Made by a program: the position numbers and the translations under genes
From: Muribaculaceae bacterium
GTDB taxonomy: Bacteria; Bacteroidota; Bacteroidia; Bacteroidales; Muribaculaceae
DNA length: 64,000 nt
NCBI GenBank assembly: GCA_009775265.1
Contig: VSPG01000005.1
Span: forward strand, 1-64,000
Reading direction: 5' to 3'
In this document: positions 7,366 to 15,234 of the stretch, one piece after another
Layout of the letters: the number at the start of each line of letters is the position of its first letter
Numbering within the stretch: the stretch's first letter is position 1
Notes under the pieces: generated by a model
What the model saw: the letters and a program-made list of their open reading frames with translations, nothing else
Database searches by the model: none
Told to the model about the DNA's origin: nothing

Positions 7366-7411
7366 AAAAGAATGAGAAATGCTGACCCGAAGGTGCTGCT
7401 ATTTCTCATTC
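7363..7411 (-). terminator. Intrinsic terminator of tRNA-Asp
   Basis: Eleven-base arms 7401-7411 and 7370-7380 (GAATGAGAAAT/ATTTCTCATTC on the minus strand) form a perfect stem with a 20-base loop, followed by seven Ts. It begins 13 bases after the tRNA CCA end. Confidence 0.85.
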
Positions 7412-7423
7412 TCCTCTCTCCTC

Positions 7424-7500
7424 TGGCGGTATGGACGGGACTCGAACCCGCGACCCCCTGCGTGACAGGCAGGTATTCTAACCAGCTGAACTACCACACC
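7424..7500 (-). tRNA. tRNA-Asp (anticodon GTC)
   Basis: The minus strand folds as a full cloverleaf: acceptor GGTGTGG/CCATACC (one G-T pair), anticodon arm CCTGC-CTGTCAC-GCAGG giving anticodon GTC, T arm with GGTTCGAGTCC, discriminator G, and an encoded CCA at 7424-7426. It stands alone between neuC and the HAD gene, with its own promoter and terminator. Confidence 0.97.
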
Positions 7501-7562
7501 GTTTGTTTTAGCCTCGCTTGGCTCTCGGTGGAGAGGCGTTAGCTTCGTTGCTTTTGCGAGTG

Positions 7563-7594
7563 CAAAGTTAATACGCATTTTCGATTCCTGCAAA
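7563..7594 (-). promoter_or_regulatory. Promoter of tRNA-Asp
   Basis: On the minus strand: TTTG (complement of 7591-7594), 20-base spacer, TAACTTTG (complement of 7563-7570). The tRNA 5' end is about 60 bases downstream. The divergent neuC promoter begins about 90 bases away. Confidence 0.75.
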
Positions 7595-7681
7595 TGTTTT
7601 CGAAAGAATTTTCAAAAAAATATGATTTTTATGCTTTTTCTCCAATAAATTGGTTGTTTTTGAAGCGACGGACCCTTCCGA

Positions 7682-7713
7682 TTTGTCTTTTTATATGGAA
7701 ATACGTATTTTTG
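7682..7713 (+). promoter_or_regulatory. Promoter of the neuC-like gene
   Basis: TTTG at 7682-7685, 20-base spacer, TATTTTTG at 7706-7713. The ATG follows five bases after the -7 box, so the transcript is predicted to start at or next to the start codon (leaderless). Confidence 0.75.
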
Positions 7714-7717
7714 CAAT

Positions 7718-8899
7718 ATGGAAAACATAGAGACATTCGGGTGTAAAAAAAGATTGTGTTTCGCCACAAGCACGCGGGCCGACTGGGGGTTGCTAAGCCC
7801 CGTAGCGCGTGCTGTGCGCGAATTGCCGGATGTGGAGGTGCTCGTCATGGCCACCAATATGCATCTGATGGCGGAATACGGGCACAGCGCCGATGAAATA
7901 CTGGCCGACGGCTTCGCCATCGATGCCGCAGTGCCTATGGAGGTGCGCGGCGAAGGCGAGGCCGCGCGCGTGCGCGCCATGGCGGAATGCATGAGCGGCA
8001 CGGCCGACGCGCTCGAGCGCCTGCGCCCCGATGCGCTCGTGGTGCTTGGCGACCGCTACGAGATGCTCGCCGTGGCGTCGGCAGCAGCAGTCATGCGTGT
8101 GCCGGTAATCCATATTGCCGGTGGCGAGGTGAGCCAGGGCGCCGTGGACGACGATTTGCGCCATGCCATAACAAAATTGTCGGCACTGCATCTTACAGCC
8201 ACCGAGGCCTACCGCCGCCGTGTGGTGCAGATGGGCGAGCAGCCCGAAAGGGTGGTGAACACCGGCGCCATAGGGGTGTGGAACATTATGAACCGCTCTC
8301 TGCTCGGGCGCGGAGAGCTGGAAGCGGAGCTCGGTTTCAGCCTCGAGCCTCCGCTGGCAGTGGTCACTTATCATCCGGCCACGCTTGCCGACAGCGACCC
8401 GAAAGAATGTTTCCGCGTTCTTCTCGAAGCGCTCGACGAGCATCCCGGATTGCGCGTACTGCTTACATATCCCAACAACGACGCGGGCGCCGACGGGCTT
8501 ATAACCATGATTGAGGATTATGCTTCCGCGCGCCCCGGGCGCGTGCTTGCAGTGCCGTCGCTGGGAGCCCTGCGCTATCTGTCGGCACTGCAATGCGCAT
8601 CCGTGGTGGTGGGAAATTCGTCGAGCGGAATTGTGGAGGTGCCGAGCACGGGCACGGTCACCGTAGATGTGGGGCCGCGTCAGCAAGGGCGTCTGTGCGG
8701 CCCGTCTGTGCTGCATTGTGCTGAAACCCGCGAGGACATAAGCAAAGCCGTCGCAACAGCCCTCGGCGATGAAATGCAGGCTGTTGCCGCTCGTCGCGAG
8801 AATCCCTACTACAAGCCCGACACGCTCGGCATCATGACACGCAGCATCGCCACGTTCCTGCGTGATATGCCGCCGCACAAGCATTTTTTCGATATTTAG
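7718..8899 (+). CDS. neuC: UDP-N-acetylglucosamine 2-epimerase, hydrolysing (NeuC/LegG-like)
   Basis: A 393-residue enzyme that converts UDP-GlcNAc (or a UDP-diacetamido sugar) to the free 2-epimer plus UDP, the first step towards sialic or legionaminic acids. Family motifs in order: TSTRADWGLLSP near residue 17, LGDRYEML near 109, HIAGGEVSQGAVDD near 131, TYHPATL near 218 and NSSSGIVEVPS near 302, the UDP-binding segment. It has its own promoter and no neuA, neuB or capsule genes beside it, so its product must feed a pathway encoded elsewhere. Which of the NeuC and LegG substrates it uses cannot be told from sequence. Its last four bases overlap the 3' end of the convergent lipoprotein gene. 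Confidence 0.88.
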   Translation: MENIETFGCKKRLCFATSTRADWGLLSPVARAVRELPDVEVLVMATNMHLMAEYGHSADEILADGFAIDAAVPMEVRGEGEAARVRAMAECMSGTADALERLRPDALVVLGDRYEMLAVASAAAVMRVPVIHIAGGEVSQGAVDDDLRHAITKLSALHLTATEAYRRRVVQMGEQPERVVNTGAIGVWNIMNRSLLGRGELEAELGFSLEPPLAVVTYHPATLADSDPKECFRVLLEALDEHPGLRVLLTYPNNDAGADGLITMIEDYASARPGRVLAVPSLGALRYLSALQCASVVVGNSSSGIVEVPSTGTVTVDVGPRQQGRLCGPSVLHCAETREDISKAVATALGDEMQAVAARRENPYYKPDTLGIMTRSIATFLRDMPPHKHFFDI

Positions 8900-9744
8900 G
8901 GCTCTTGCTCGGGCGCTACATACCCCGGGTTGCCGATGAATTTGTGGCCGTGCATTTTCCAAAATTCCGTTTCCAGGATTTCTGCCGGTATTTCAATGTT
9001 GTTGTATTGCAAATTCGGTATAGTGCTTTTATTAACCCAAGAATCCCAATCGCCCTCCAGCCCGGAGAAATTATTGTGGTTGAGATTTGCCGATTTTGAC
9101 ATTATATGAAACCAACTGGGAACGTCACCATTAAGCTGGTTGCCGGATAAATCAATATCAGAGTCTAAGTGGCTTCGAAGTTCTATATTGTTCATGTCAA
9201 GTCCATGGATGACGATTTTTTTAAATAGCACTCCCCGTGGAAATCTGACGTTTTTTTCAGGCTTACGTTCCTCGTCAAGATACAAATCATCATTGATGAC
9301 TTTGATAAATCCCGGATCGTCAGGGTTGAGTCTGTCGATTACCAGTGTGTTTACATTGCTCGGAATATATTCTCCATAGAAGTAAGAATCTGTACATCCG
9401 AAAATATAAAGTTCTTTAAGGTCTGAAAGCCATCTAAGTTCATACGGATTTCCGTTGCCCTTGGTGATGTATAGAGTGATTGCGCCTACTGCCAAACATT
9501 GTCCCTGGTCTTCATCATACACAGTGTCAAGTTGTATTTCTCTCCATGTGGATTTGTCGGCCGGATTCCAGGGCACAGGATATTCATCCGAAGTAGTATT
9601 GAGTTGTCTTGAAATTTTGTTTATTACAACAGAGTCTAATAGCCGCATTTTCAAGGATGGTGGTGCAGGGGCTTCGGGTTCGTTACTGCAATTCCAAAGC
9701 AGAATTGGCAACAGCGTAGCTATGGCAACTATAATCTTTTTCAT
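8896..9744 (-). CDS. Lipoprotein with a leucine-rich-repeat-like region, function unknown
   Basis: A 282-residue predicted lipoprotein: signal MKKIIVAIATLLPILLW ending in the lipobox N-C-S near residue 19. The C-terminal half has a leucine-rich-like ladder (DSDIDLSGNQLNGDVPSWF, then a SANLNHNNFSG repeat and LQYNNIEIP), the pattern of short LRR proteins. I do not recognise the family. It lies 17 bases downstream of another AT-rich lipoprotein gene and probably shares its transcript. Base composition is clearly more AT-rich than the surrounding genes, suggesting transfer. Its stop overlaps the neuC stop in a tail-to-tail arrangement. A surface location is inferred from the lipoprotein signal. 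Confidence 0.8.
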   Translation of the reverse strand: MKKIIVAIATLLPILLWNCSNEPEAPAPPSLKMRLLDSVVINKISRQLNTTSDEYPVPWNPADKSTWREIQLDTVYDEDQGQCLAVGAITLYITKGNGNPYELRWLSDLKELYIFGCTDSYFYGEYIPSNVNTLVIDRLNPDDPGFIKVINDDLYLDEERKPEKNVRFPRGVLFKKIVIHGLDMNNIELRSHLDSDIDLSGNQLNGDVPSWFHIMSKSANLNHNNFSGLEGDWDSWVNKSTIPNLQYNNIEIPAEILETEFWKMHGHKFIGNPGYVAPEQEP

Positions 9745-9761
9745 GATGGCGTTTTTGAGGG

Positions 9762-11537
9762 TTAAAAGTAGAAGCCGTAGAAATGGTTGTCTGAACTATT
9801 AAGGAGATAACTGTATGGTGGGTTGTTCACTACCGAGGAATTAGGGTAGGTAGACGGCGCGTAGTCCACGTCGTAGACACGAGATTCGGTGAAGCTGTAC
9901 TCCTTCCCATTATAATCGATGTTCATTGTAAGGGTGACAACGGCAGCGCGATAGCCTGCTACATTAGTACCCCAGTCGATGTAATATGTAGTGTTGTCGG
10001 TCAGTGGTGTTGATTCTGGTCGGTTTTCAACCATGCCGTTTAATGACCTTTCCAAGTGGTCAACTCCATAGATGGTGACGCCGTTATTAGAGGTCAGATT
10101 GTTTAGCGTATTATATGCGATTTTGTTTTTCCCGGTATGAGATAGTTTGCGGTTTCCTCCTACTACATCAATAATTTTGGCAGACGCGCTGTAGGATTTT
10201 ATGTAGTCTTTTATGGCCGGATTGAATACTATATTTATATCGCCTATCGTTGTGTTCGGATAGTCACACATTCCGTGAAAGTTGAGTAACGGTTCCTCAT
10301 AGCTTGGAATTGGTACTTGATTTTTGAATTTAGTATAACGTTCATAGTAGATAGTCGGCTTGTTGCGCAGATTCCATACTCCTAATTCTATGTTGCTGGC
10401 GTGGTTTGTGGCCAACGTTTTAATGGGCGGTGCCGAAAGTTTTCTGCCATTTAGAATATCGCATAGATTGAATTTTAATGGTCGAGCTACAGATTCTCCA
10501 CTGGTTTGTCCGACACCTGATAACGTCAATGTCCCTTGGGTTTTAAGGCTTACCTCAGATATAGAATAAGATGGCTCTTTTTTTGTCAAACCCTTGAATA
10601 CGCAGCCAAGACCACTCGCGATGGCTCCGGCATAGTTCCCTGCAGTGAATTTAGACACTATATCTTTGATATTAAGCCCCAAGAAATTTTTGTCGAGATT
10701 TTTGCTCGCAAATTTGTCAACGGCAGATTTTGCTTTATCTCCAACTTGGTTTAAAACGGCTTTGGAAATGGCATTATTGTAAATTGATTTATCATCTGTA
10801 TTGATAGTCGCTATTGTTCCTGTTGTTACGGATGTTTCCTCGCCGTTGAAATTCAGGTTGGTGTAAATCGCATTGTGTGCGCTTATTGCAAGTTCGCCAG
10901 AAGAAATTGCGGGATTGTATTCTCCGATCCTGAACTGAAAGCCGTTCCATCCTTTTTTTACCCCAGATGTACCTTCTATTGCCATATTATCGGCGGTTAT
11001 TGACCATACGGTATATTCGTTATCGCCATTAATAGGCTGTGAGAAATATTCATAATCGGAAAATATGGATTGAGGCTGTTTTGTATTCTGCGATGATAGA
11101 TTCCATATCGTCGATGTTCCTATATCGTTGTCCTCTGAATAGTAGAATATCTTTATAATACCTGTGAATTGGTGATAAAGGCACATATAATTCAATTTAG
11201 GGTCGAGATTCGCCTTGCAGAATGTATGGAAAAGCATTATCCAGCCGTCAGCCTTTCTTACATTATTACAAAAATCGCCAGGCAATGCGCTTTGTGCACC
11301 GTTTTTCCATGGCGCAGTGACTTTAATCAGATTCCCGTCGGCGGCCATTTCGCTTAGTACTATGTAATCACAATTCTCCCAGTCTGTTAATAAGTCCGGG
11401 TTTGTTTCAGAATCAATTCCAGGCGTTATTGCTCTTGAGTCGATTTCTGAAGGGGGATGAATTTGACTTAAATCGGCTTTATCACACGCGGTCGCAGCCA
11501 AGCAAGCTAAACTGATTAATATGGAATAGGTTTTCAT
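9762..11537 (-). CDS. Large lipoprotein, function unknown
   Basis: A 591-residue predicted lipoprotein. The start at 11537 gives a signal peptide with lipobox (MKTYSILISLACLAATACDK), cleaved before Cys-19; the longer in-frame start at 11579 has a poor leader. After the Cys the sequence is acidic and polar. The body is beta-rich, Asn/Ser/Thr-rich and has no motif I can name. The C-terminus ends in aromatic residues (YGFYF). AT-rich composition matches the downstream lipoprotein gene and differs from the neighbours. The two form a likely two-gene unit of recent origin. No enzyme motif was seen. Confidence 0.75.
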   Translation of the reverse strand: MKTYSILISLACLAATACDKADLSQIHPPSEIDSRAITPGIDSETNPDLLTDWENCDYIVLSEMAADGNLIKVTAPWKNGAQSALPGDFCNNVRKADGWIMLFHTFCKANLDPKLNYMCLYHQFTGIIKIFYYSEDNDIGTSTIWNLSSQNTKQPQSIFSDYEYFSQPINGDNEYTVWSITADNMAIEGTSGVKKGWNGFQFRIGEYNPAISSGELAISAHNAIYTNLNFNGEETSVTTGTIATINTDDKSIYNNAISKAVLNQVGDKAKSAVDKFASKNLDKNFLGLNIKDIVSKFTAGNYAGAIASGLGCVFKGLTKKEPSYSISEVSLKTQGTLTLSGVGQTSGESVARPLKFNLCDILNGRKLSAPPIKTLATNHASNIELGVWNLRNKPTIYYERYTKFKNQVPIPSYEEPLLNFHGMCDYPNTTIGDINIVFNPAIKDYIKSYSASAKIIDVVGGNRKLSHTGKNKIAYNTLNNLTSNNGVTIYGVDHLERSLNGMVENRPESTPLTDNTTYYIDWGTNVAGYRAAVVTLTMNIDYNGKEYSFTESRVYDVDYAPSTYPNSSVVNNPPYSYLLNSSDNHFYGFYF

Positions 11538-11640
11538 GGTGAGGAGGGTCGAAATGTTGCGGCCGTAATTTAGCAACAATAAAATTATTTTCCAAATATT
11601 TTAATATTTTTAAGAAAGGAATATTTGGTAGTTTGCTATA

Positions 11641-11690
11641 AAACCATATAAGACGCGTGGATTTTAACGTCCATGCGCCTTATATGGTTT
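11641..11690. terminator. Hairpin terminator between queE and the lipoprotein pair
   Basis: Arms 11641-11661 and 11670-11690 pair over 21 positions with one mismatch and one G-T pair, loop of 8 bases. It lies 12 bases past the queE stop and probably ends the rny-queE transcript. The rest of 11538-11701 is AT-rich and holds only a weak AATATTTG -7-like box for the lipoprotein gene. Confidence 0.75.
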
Positions 11691-11701
11691 GTAAAAAACG
11701 G

Positions 11702-12256
11702 TTATCGGATGTCGATGAGTTTGTGTGTCTGCAGCGACAGACGCCAGTGGGGATGCTTGAGGATGTAGTCAATTACTTCGGCGGTGTTCTGCCCGGAGCA
11801 CGGCTGCAGAAAACGGCGCGGTGCCGGCAGCAGCGAAGCTATGCGCTCCACGTCCTGCCCTTCGTACACTATCTTGAGCTCGTCGATGCGGTCGATTGCC
11901 CAGGGTGCGTCTTTTGGAGAGCATGTCACCCAGTCGACGCCTGTCGGCACCGGCAAAGAGCCATTGGTCTCTATCTGTATGTAGAATCCTGCGCCTTTGA
12001 GTGAGCGTACCAGTGTGTCGTCGAGCTGCAGCAGCGGTTCGCCGCCGGTCACGACGACATGGCGCGAGGGATAGGCCGCAACCGCTGCCGTAATCTCGGC
12101 AGCGGTCATTTCACGGAAGGAGGCGAAATCCGTGTCGCAGAACGCACACCGGCGGTTGCAGCCGCTGAAGCGCAGGAACACGGCCGGAGTGCCCGTATAG
12201 AATCCCTCGCCCTGCAGCGAGTGGAATATCTCGTTTACTCGGTATGTGCCCGTCAT
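11702..12256 (-). CDS. queE: 7-carboxy-7-deazaguanine synthase QueE
   Basis: A 184-residue radical SAM enzyme that converts carboxy-tetrahydropterin to 7-carboxy-7-deazaguanine in queuosine (and deazapurine) synthesis. The substrate pocket motif SLQGEGFYTG is near residue 14 and the [4Fe-4S] cluster motif CNRRCAFC (CX3CX2C) near residue 34, followed by DTDF. VVTGGEPLLQ near residue 72 is the GGEP SAM-binding motif. The ATG at 12256 overlaps the queD stop by ATGA. It is the last gene of the long operon starting at rny; queC and queF are not in the window. Confidence 0.95.
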   Translation of the reverse strand: MTGTYRVNEIFHSLQGEGFYTGTPAVFLRFSGCNRRCAFCDTDFASFREMTAAEITAAVAAYPSRHVVVTGGEPLLQLDDTLVRSLKGAGFYIQIETNGSLPVPTGVDWVTCSPKDAPWAIDRIDELKIVYEGQDVERIASLLPAPRRFLQPCSGQNTAEVIDYILKHPHWRLSLQTHKLIDIR

Positions 12257-12594
12257 AACGATTCGTCTACGGTGTAGCTTGCGAGGTTGCCTTCGCTTTC
12301 CTGCACGTCCACGCGGTAGCAGTTCGGAATCTGCTCGCATATCCACCGCGCCATGTTCTCGGCGGTGGGGTTGAAATCCACCACGTCGTTGATTGCCGTG
12401 TGGTCGAGCCGATCCATCACGCGGCGTTTGATGTGTGTGAAGTCCGTCACCATGCCGTTGGCGTCGAGTTCGCGTGCGCGGCAGTACACCACCACTATCC
12501 AGTTGTGGCCGTGCAGCACTTTGCATTTGCTTTCGTAGTCGAGGCGCAGATAGTGGCTGGCCGATATTTCGAGGCGTTTCTGAACGTAATACAT
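12253..12594 (-). CDS. queD: 6-carboxy-tetrahydropterin synthase QueD
   Basis: A 113-residue enzyme of the PTPS fold that turns dihydroneopterin triphosphate into 6-carboxy-tetrahydropterin, the substrate of QueE. The zinc ligands are visible as ASH near residue 13 and the LHGHNW motif near residue 28, with the catalytic Cys just before it (SKCKVLHGH). A late E-S-E-G-N pattern is the pterin-binding end. The start at 12594 (MYYVQKR) is chosen, because the upstream ATG at 12615 overlaps the cca gene and adds residues not typical of QueD. It overlaps queE by four bases. Confidence 0.95.
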   Translation of the reverse strand: MYYVQKRLEISASHYLRLDYESKCKVLHGHNWIVVVYCRARELDANGMVTDFTHIKRRVMDRLDHTAINDVVDFNPTAENMARWICEQIPNCYRVDVQESEGNLASYTVDESL

Positions 12595-12601
12595 GTTTTT
12601 G

Positions 12602-14038
12602 CTATTTTTCTTCAAAGTCGGGTTGGTTCACGACGGCAATGTCGTGGGATTCTGCGAGCGCGATGAGGAAACGCAGGGCGGACTCGCGGGTGTCTTCGAT
12701 TTCGCAGTCTTTTATGGCTTGCTTGAGCGTGCTTACGAGCATGCCCACGGCCGGGCTCGGCGCAAGGCCGAATATGTGCATTATTTCGTTGCCGTCCACA
12801 GGGTTGCGGCGCGCGCGTTCGGCGTCGAGCGAGCGTATGTGCTCGTATTTGCGCTCCACGATGTCGAAATTTTCGAGGAATCGCTGTTTCTTCTCCTCGT
12901 TTTTGCTTGTGATGTCGGCACGCGCCAGCAGCATAAGGTCGTCGAGATCCTGCTCGGCGTAGTTGATGAGCCGGCGCACGGCGCTGTCGGTCACTTCGTC
13001 CTCTACGAGCGCGATGGGGCGCATGTGCAGTTCGACGAGTTTCTGCACGTAGCGCATTTCGGCTCCCATGCCGAGACGCATGCGGCTGAATATGCGCGGC
13101 ACCATTTTGGCGCCTATGAAGTTGTGGTTGTGGAACGTCCAGCCTGTGCGCTCGTCGTAGCGCTTGGTGGCCGGTTTGCCTATGTCGTGCAGCAGGGCGG
13201 CCCAGCGCAGCCACTCGTTGTCGCTGCCGGCGGCAACGGTGTCAAGCACCTGGAGCGTGTGGTAGAAATTGTCCTTGTGAGCCCTTCCGTGCACTACGCT
13301 TACTCCCGCCATGGCTTCCAGTTCAGGGAATATGAGGGCCAGCAGCCCGGTGCGGTGCAGCAGGTCGAGGCCTATGGAGGGGCGCGGCGAGCGCATGATT
13401 TTGCACAACTCGTCCTTGATGCGCTCCACGGTGATGATTTCGATGCGCTGCGCGTTGCGGCATATGGCGTCGAACGTGGCCGGGTCTATCGAGAATTGCA
13501 GCTGGGAGGCGAAGCGCACGGCGCGCATCATGCGCAGGGGGTCGTCGCTGAACGTTATGTCGGGGTCGAGCGGTGTGCGTATGGTGCGTGTGCGTATATC
13601 TTCGAGTCCCCCGTGAAGGTCTACGAGTTCGCCGAACGAGCCGGAGTTCACGCTCACGGCCATGGCGTTGATGGTGAAGTCGCGGCGGGCTATGTCTTCT
13701 TCGAGCGTACCGCTTTCCACTATGGGGTTGCGCGACTCGCGGCGGTAGCTTTCGCGCCGTGCGCCCACGAATTCCAGCTCCATGCCTCCGCGTTTTATCT
13801 GTGCCGTGCCGTATGTGCGGAATATGTTGACATGGCAGCGCGGGCCGAGACGGCTCGCCACGGCTTCTGCCAGTTCGATGCCCGACCCTACGGTCACGAA
13901 GTCGATGTCCTTGCTTTCGCGGCCTATTATCAGGTCGCGCACGAATCCGCCCACGGCGTAGCACGGGCGGGATAGCTCGTCGGCGGCTGCGCCCACGGTG
14001 GCGAAGATGCGGTCGGTGAGTCGGTCGGCTAAATTCAT
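12602..14038 (-). CDS. tRNA CCA nucleotidyltransferase / poly(A) polymerase family, with HD domain
   Basis: A 478-residue class II nucleotidyltransferase that adds or repairs the 3' CCA of tRNA. Catalytic motifs are YAVGGFVRDLI near residue 27 and the DIDFV carboxylate pair near residue 44, then RRDFTINAMA near residue 131 and RFASQLQF, typical of CCA enzymes. A C-terminal HD domain (LLHDIGKPATK near residue 280) suggests phosphodiesterase activity, as in the bacterial HD-type CCA enzymes. The start at 14038 overlaps the upstream peptidase stop (ATGA). The gene neighbours (RNase Y, RicT, queuosine genes) give the operon an RNA-processing flavour. Confidence 0.92.
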   Translation of the reverse strand: MNLADRLTDRIFATVGAAADELSRPCYAVGGFVRDLIIGRESKDIDFVTVGSGIELAEAVASRLGPRCHVNIFRTYGTAQIKRGGMELEFVGARRESYRRESRNPIVESGTLEEDIARRDFTINAMAVSVNSGSFGELVDLHGGLEDIRTRTIRTPLDPDITFSDDPLRMMRAVRFASQLQFSIDPATFDAICRNAQRIEIITVERIKDELCKIMRSPRPSIGLDLLHRTGLLALIFPELEAMAGVSVVHGRAHKDNFYHTLQVLDTVAAGSDNEWLRWAALLHDIGKPATKRYDERTGWTFHNHNFIGAKMVPRIFSRMRLGMGAEMRYVQKLVELHMRPIALVEDEVTDSAVRRLINYAEQDLDDLMLLARADITSKNEEKKQRFLENFDIVERKYEHIRSLDAERARRNPVDGNEIMHIFGLAPSPAVGMLVSTLKQAIKDCEIEDTRESALRFLIALAESHDIAVVNQPDFEEK

Positions 14039-15234
14039 TTGTCGAGGTCGATGATTTCTTCGGGTGCGTTGGTGATACATTCCATCGGACGGCCGTCGGC
14101 GCGCACCACGTAGGTGTTTTCTATGCCCACGGCTCCGACCCCGGCTATCACGAATTTAGGCTCGAGGGCTATGCACATGCCTTCGGCGAGAATATCGCGT
14201 GAACGCGGGGCTATCACAGGCGCCTCGTTGATTTCTATTCCAAGCCCGTGGCCTACGAAACCCGCCTGCTGGCGATGGCCCATGAAGCGGTGTTCGAGGC
14301 CGGCCTCGCGGGCCATGCCGAGCGCCGTCTCGTACATCTCGCGTGCGGGGCGCCCGGGAGTGCCCATTTCGGCGAGCCTGCGGCATATCTCGCGGCTTAG
14401 TTCGTGGGCACGCAAGGCTTCGGCGGGGATGTCGCCGAGGCGGTAGGTGCGTGTCATGTCGGTCATATAGCCGGTGTAGTTTCCGTTCACGTCCACCATC
14501 ACGGTGCAGCCGCGGCGTATCACAGACCCGTCCGCGCCCACCGGCAGCGACGGATCCATGCCTGCGCCGCCCATGGCGAAGTCGTAGGGCGACGGCGTGT
14601 CGGCGTTGTCGCCCGTGAGCACGTTGCCCATGAACAGTTCCATTTCATCGCCGGCTGTCCTGAACTGGCCGAGGCAGCCTTCGAGGCGCGATTCGCGTTC
14701 AATCTCCACCTGCAGTTCGTAGTCTGTCATGCCGGGAGTGTAGATGGCCGGTATGCGGCGGTAGACGGCTTCCTGGCGCAGCCCCGAGCGGCGCATCATT
14801 TCTATCTGCTGCGGAGTCTTGACCGCGCGCATCGCGCGCAATGCCGCTCCGGCGTTGACGGTCTCTGTGTCCGGCCACTGCGCGGCGAATGCGGCGCTTA
14901 TGCGCGCCACGGCGCTGTAGCTCGACGAGTCCATTTCAAGGGCAAGCTGCCCGGGCGCAGGCATTGCCGCGGCCACATGTCGGGCGAAATCCTCTATCTT
15001 GCGCTCGGCTGTCACGCCGTCGCTCTCAAACTGCACGCAACGGCGCAGGCCGAACAGCGGTGTGCCATCGGCGGGAACGTAGACGAAGCCTGCGAACACG
15101 CGCCCGGTGAGCCAGTACAGCGTGGCTTTGTCGCTAAGTATGGCGGCGTCGGCACACGACGCCACTGCCTGCTGCATCCGCGAGAGGCGCAGGGTGTATT
15201 CGTCGTGGTCGAGGAGTATCAGACTGCGGTTCAT
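14035..15234 (-). CDS. M24 family metallopeptidase (Xaa-Pro aminopeptidase-like)
   Basis: A 399-residue pita-bread fold protein with an N-terminal creatinase-like domain (about residues 1-150) and a C-terminal M24 domain. Metal ligands expected for M24 are seen in MVDVNGNYTG near residue 245 and YMTDMTRTY (two Asp), GHGLGIEINEAP near 335 (His) and ALEPKFV near 365 (Glu). It probably removes N-terminal residues before proline or cleaves proline dipeptides in the cytoplasm. It overlaps both neighbours by four bases. The exact specificity cannot be deduced. Confidence 0.88.
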   Translation of the reverse strand: MNRSLILLDHDEYTLRLSRMQQAVASCADAAILSDKATLYWLTGRVFAGFVYVPADGTPLFGLRRCVQFESDGVTAERKIEDFARHVAAAMPAPGQLALEMDSSSYSAVARISAAFAAQWPDTETVNAGAALRAMRAVKTPQQIEMMRRSGLRQEAVYRRIPAIYTPGMTDYELQVEIERESRLEGCLGQFRTAGDEMELFMGNVLTGDNADTPSPYDFAMGGAGMDPSLPVGADGSVIRRGCTVMVDVNGNYTGYMTDMTRTYRLGDIPAEALRAHELSREICRRLAEMGTPGRPAREMYETALGMAREAGLEHRFMGHRQQAGFVGHGLGIEINEAPVIAPRSRDILAEGMCIALEPKFVIAGVGAVGIENTYVVRADGRPMECITNAPEEIIDLDK

